Shown piece by piece: positions 23,320 through 24,657 of a stretch of 24,657 nt of DNA. Below the pieces are notes generated by a model. The model was not told the origin of the DNA, did no database searches, and saw only the letters and a list, made by a program, of their open reading frames with translations. Both the position numbers and the translations under genes were made by a program. Numbering within the stretch: the first letter of the stretch is position 1; each line of letters starts with the position of its first letter. The DNA is from a virus. The stretch spans positions 1 to 24,657 of IMG/VR virus record IMGVR_UViG_3300046830_000242, one strand, 5' to 3'.

Positions 23320-24170
23320 TAGGCGAGCTGTAGACCAGCGAGGGGATTAGCGGTAGTGCCCAGGCCACTGAGGATTGTCAGATCACTGAGTTGGTTGTTG
23401 GCTGCCTTGCGATCAGTCTTGCGCTGGTCGCCGTAGCTGATCGACAACGCATTGGGGTTGGCCTGCGGCACAAATGCATTGCGCATGTTGTCGGCACGTT
23501 GATTGGCTGCAGCCAGGGCAGCGTTAGCTGATGCCAACTGCTGCGTCATCATCTGATCAAGGCCTTGGAACTTCTGGTCGTAGCCAGACTGAATGCCAGC
23601 CAAGGTTTCAGCGTTGGCTGCATTGATGTCTGCAATCCGTTGTTCAGCTTCCGCTGCTTGCTTGTCAAGAAGATCCTGAAGGGCACTCGTGTCGGGGCCA
23701 GCGGGGGCAGCGCCACCACCACCGCCACCACCGCCACCACCGCCGCCGGTCAGGCCGCCGCCAAGGATGTCGTTCAACCTATCCAGAACTTCCTGGTTGC
23801 CACCGGAGCTGGGGTTCCTGTTTGCAAGGTCACGAGCTGCCCTGTTCCCGGCATCGCGATCCTGCCCCATCGCTCCAACAATGTCCTCGAACTTGCCGCT
23901 GTCGCGGTCATAAGTCTTTGGCTTGCTGTCGTTGTTATTCCGGTTTTTGTTGTTGTTCTTCTGGCTGGCCCGTGAGTCTTTGTAGGCAGCTTCTCTGATC
24001 TTGAACTCTTGCAGTCCGCGAGGGCTGCGCTGTGCTCTGGCGCTGTTGTTCCATCTCTTTTTGCTGGCCTTGTAATCGCTCTTCTTTTTCCAGGACTTGT
24101 TGTCCGGATTCTTGAGGTACCGCTTCCAGGCTGGTTGCTTTTTGTTTTTGCTGTTGTTCTTCTTACCCAT
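23319..24170 (-). CDS. Lys/Asn-rich protein with poly-Gly linker upstream of portal
   Basis: The 283-aa protein has three parts. Residues 1-90 are extremely basic and Lys/Asn/Ser-rich (MGKKNNSKNKKQPAWKRYLK at the start), as if to bind nucleic acid. A 12-residue glycine run at 142-153 is the hinge. Residues 160-240 form a probable coiled coil (LLDKQAAEAEQRIADINAAN), and the tail ends NPLAGLQLA. It sits between the exonuclease cluster and portal, the place of T7 gp7/7.3; gp7.3 is a virion tail protein, so a structural role is plausible. ATG 24170 has GAGG 8 nt upstream and overlaps the previous stop by 8 nt. No named family recognised. Confidence 0.7.
   Translation of the reverse strand: MGKKNNSKNKKQPAWKRYLKNPDNKSWKKKSDYKASKKRWNNSARAQRSPRGLQEFKIREAAYKDSRASQKNNNKNRNNNDSKPKTYDRDSGKFEDIVGAMGQDRDAGNRAARDLANRNPSSGGNQEVLDRLNDILGGGLTGGGGGGGGGGGGAAPAGPDTSALQDLLDKQAAEAEQRIADINAANAETLAGIQSGYDQKFQGLDQMMTQQLASANAALAAANQRADNMRNAFVPQANPNALSISYGDQRKTDRKAANNQLSDLTILSGLGTTANPLAGLQLA
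23712..23747 (-). repeat. Twelve consecutive glycine codons (GGT/GGC)
   Basis: A run of GGT and GGC triplets in the 283-aa gene encodes 12 glycines. Units are imperfect triplets of the pattern GGTGGTGGC. It is a flexible hinge between the basic N-terminal and coiled-coil parts and could change length by slippage without loss of frame. Confidence 0.8.
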
Positions 24171-24351
24171 TGGTCAGGCCTCGCAAAAAGCGGATGACGG
24201 ATCTCTGACCCGAAGCGTACCTAACTTGATCAATAGAGTCAGTTAGTTCAGGAGTGCGCTCCGGGAACAAAGTATCCAGTGCATCCAGCATCTCACTTGT
24301 AAGACGCTGGCCGACAATCTTCTTTAGGACTTCAGGGTTGGTGGTGTCCAA
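24163..24351 (-). CDS. Small conserved-looking phage protein between exonuclease and virion genes
   Basis: The 62-aa protein contains LDTLFPERTPELTDSIDQVR and YASGQRSVIRFLRGL. The SGQRSVIRFL pattern is one I associate with small proteins found near the portal gene in T7-like and other phages, function unknown. The only upstream start in frame is TTG 24351, just after an in-frame stop, and no Shine-Dalgarno is visible; an internal ATG would remove 20 residues. It overlaps the exonuclease end by 28 nt and the 283-aa gene start by 8 nt, which supports translation in this compact cluster. Confidence 0.6.
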   Translation of the reverse strand: MDTTNPEVLKKIVGQRLTSEMLDALDTLFPERTPELTDSIDQVRYASGQRSVIRFLRGLTNG

Positions 24352-24657
24352 AGATCAACAGTGCGCGTCTCTGCATTGTACTCGCCATGACGAAGTATTC
24401 GCACTAGCCGCGCTTGTTGCAGTGCAACAGTCTCTGGTTCCCGAAGGTCTTTCTTCTTACTGAGCGCTGTTGCAAACTGAGCCACAATTTCTTGCCAACA
24501 TTCCACAGGTTCCGCCGTGTTGAAGTTGTTGACAATGCGCTTTGCTCCGACCGCGCCGATGCCCGAGCAGCCGGGAATGTTGTCCGTTGAATCACCAATC
24601 AATACCTGTGAATAGAAATGCCTGTCGCAATAGTCCTGGTCAACAATCCACTCGACT
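24324..24657 (-). CDS. 5'-3' exonuclease (T7 gp6-like), C-terminal part, cut by window edge
   Basis: The frame is open from the right edge to TAA 24324, giving the last 110 residues. DRHFYSQVLIGDSTDNIPG followed by CSGIGAVGAKRIV is the classic Asp-rich metal site plus helix-3-turn-helix DNA-binding motif of the FEN/Pol I-type 5' nuclease family. In T7, gp6 degrades host DNA, removes RNA primers and supplies nucleotides. It marks the junction of the replication and structural regions. The N-terminal catalytic half lies outside the window. A TTG at 24602 is not a start, since coding continues upstream without a stop. Confidence 0.9.
   Translation of the reverse strand, partial: VEWIVDQDYCDRHFYSQVLIGDSTDNIPGCSGIGAVGAKRIVNNFNTAEPVECWQEIVAQFATALSKKKDLREPETVALQQARLVRILRHGEYNAETRTVDLWTPPTLKS

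Noticed and set aside
23709-23760. GC-rich short repeats as CRISPR or a regulatory array
   Set aside because: They are glycine codons inside a gene, with no spacers.
1-24657. Genome-wide UAG reassignment
   Set aside because: UAG is the apparent normal stop of the genes ending at 8730, 14175 and 14696, and only one gene is interrupted.

Overview
This window is part of a lytic, T7-like podovirus genome that very probably infects a cyanobacterium. The T7-like identity rests on a recognisable ordered set: 5'-3' exonuclease (cut by the right edge), portal, scaffold, major capsid protein, tail tubular proteins A and B, a small internal virion protein, very large ejection-type virion proteins, and a tail fibre with a T7 gp17-type N-terminus. 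The cyanobacterial host is inferred mainly from a phage-encoded AbrB-like regulator of the cyanobacterial (cyAbrB) type at 14696-15055. I see no integrase, tRNA, CRISPR array or insertion sequence.

Layout. Two blocks converge near 14.7 kb. The plus-strand block (1-14715) reads rightward: the tail of an unidentified gene, a 985-aa virion protein with a C-terminal lysozyme/transglycosylase-like segment, two very large ejection-type proteins (928 and 954 aa), a collagen-repeat tail fibre, a 1195-aa putative adhesin, a 100-aa accessory protein and a 71-aa two-helix membrane protein that could be a holin. The minus-strand block (24657-14696) reads leftward: exonuclease, a 62-aa protein, a 283-aa Lys/Asn-rich poly-Gly protein, portal, an unlisted 52-aa overlapping ORF, scaffold, capsid, an intrinsic terminator, a 60-aa protein, tail tubular A, tail tubular B, a gp14-like internal protein and the AbrB-like regulator. 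Genes are packed with 1-8 nt start/stop overlaps, which suggests translational coupling. The last gene of each block overlaps the other tail to tail by 20 nt.

How it works together. The minus block builds the head (portal, scaffold, capsid) and the tail tube and nozzle. The plus block supplies ejection proteins, a probable peptidoglycan-opening activity and the receptor-binding fibres. In T7 these functions lie in one co-directional late region; here the large ejection and fibre genes lie on the opposite strand.

Main points for a second look: (1) tail tubular protein B is interrupted by one in-frame UAG, after which the same frame stays open for 217 sense codons and contains the conserved C-terminus; (2) the cyAbrB-like gene sits at the end of the structural operon, with a nested perfect palindrome just upstream of its ATG; (3) the convergent architecture; (4) a hidden small ORF between portal and scaffold; (5) a textbook terminator right after the capsid gene that ends 1 nt before the next start codon.
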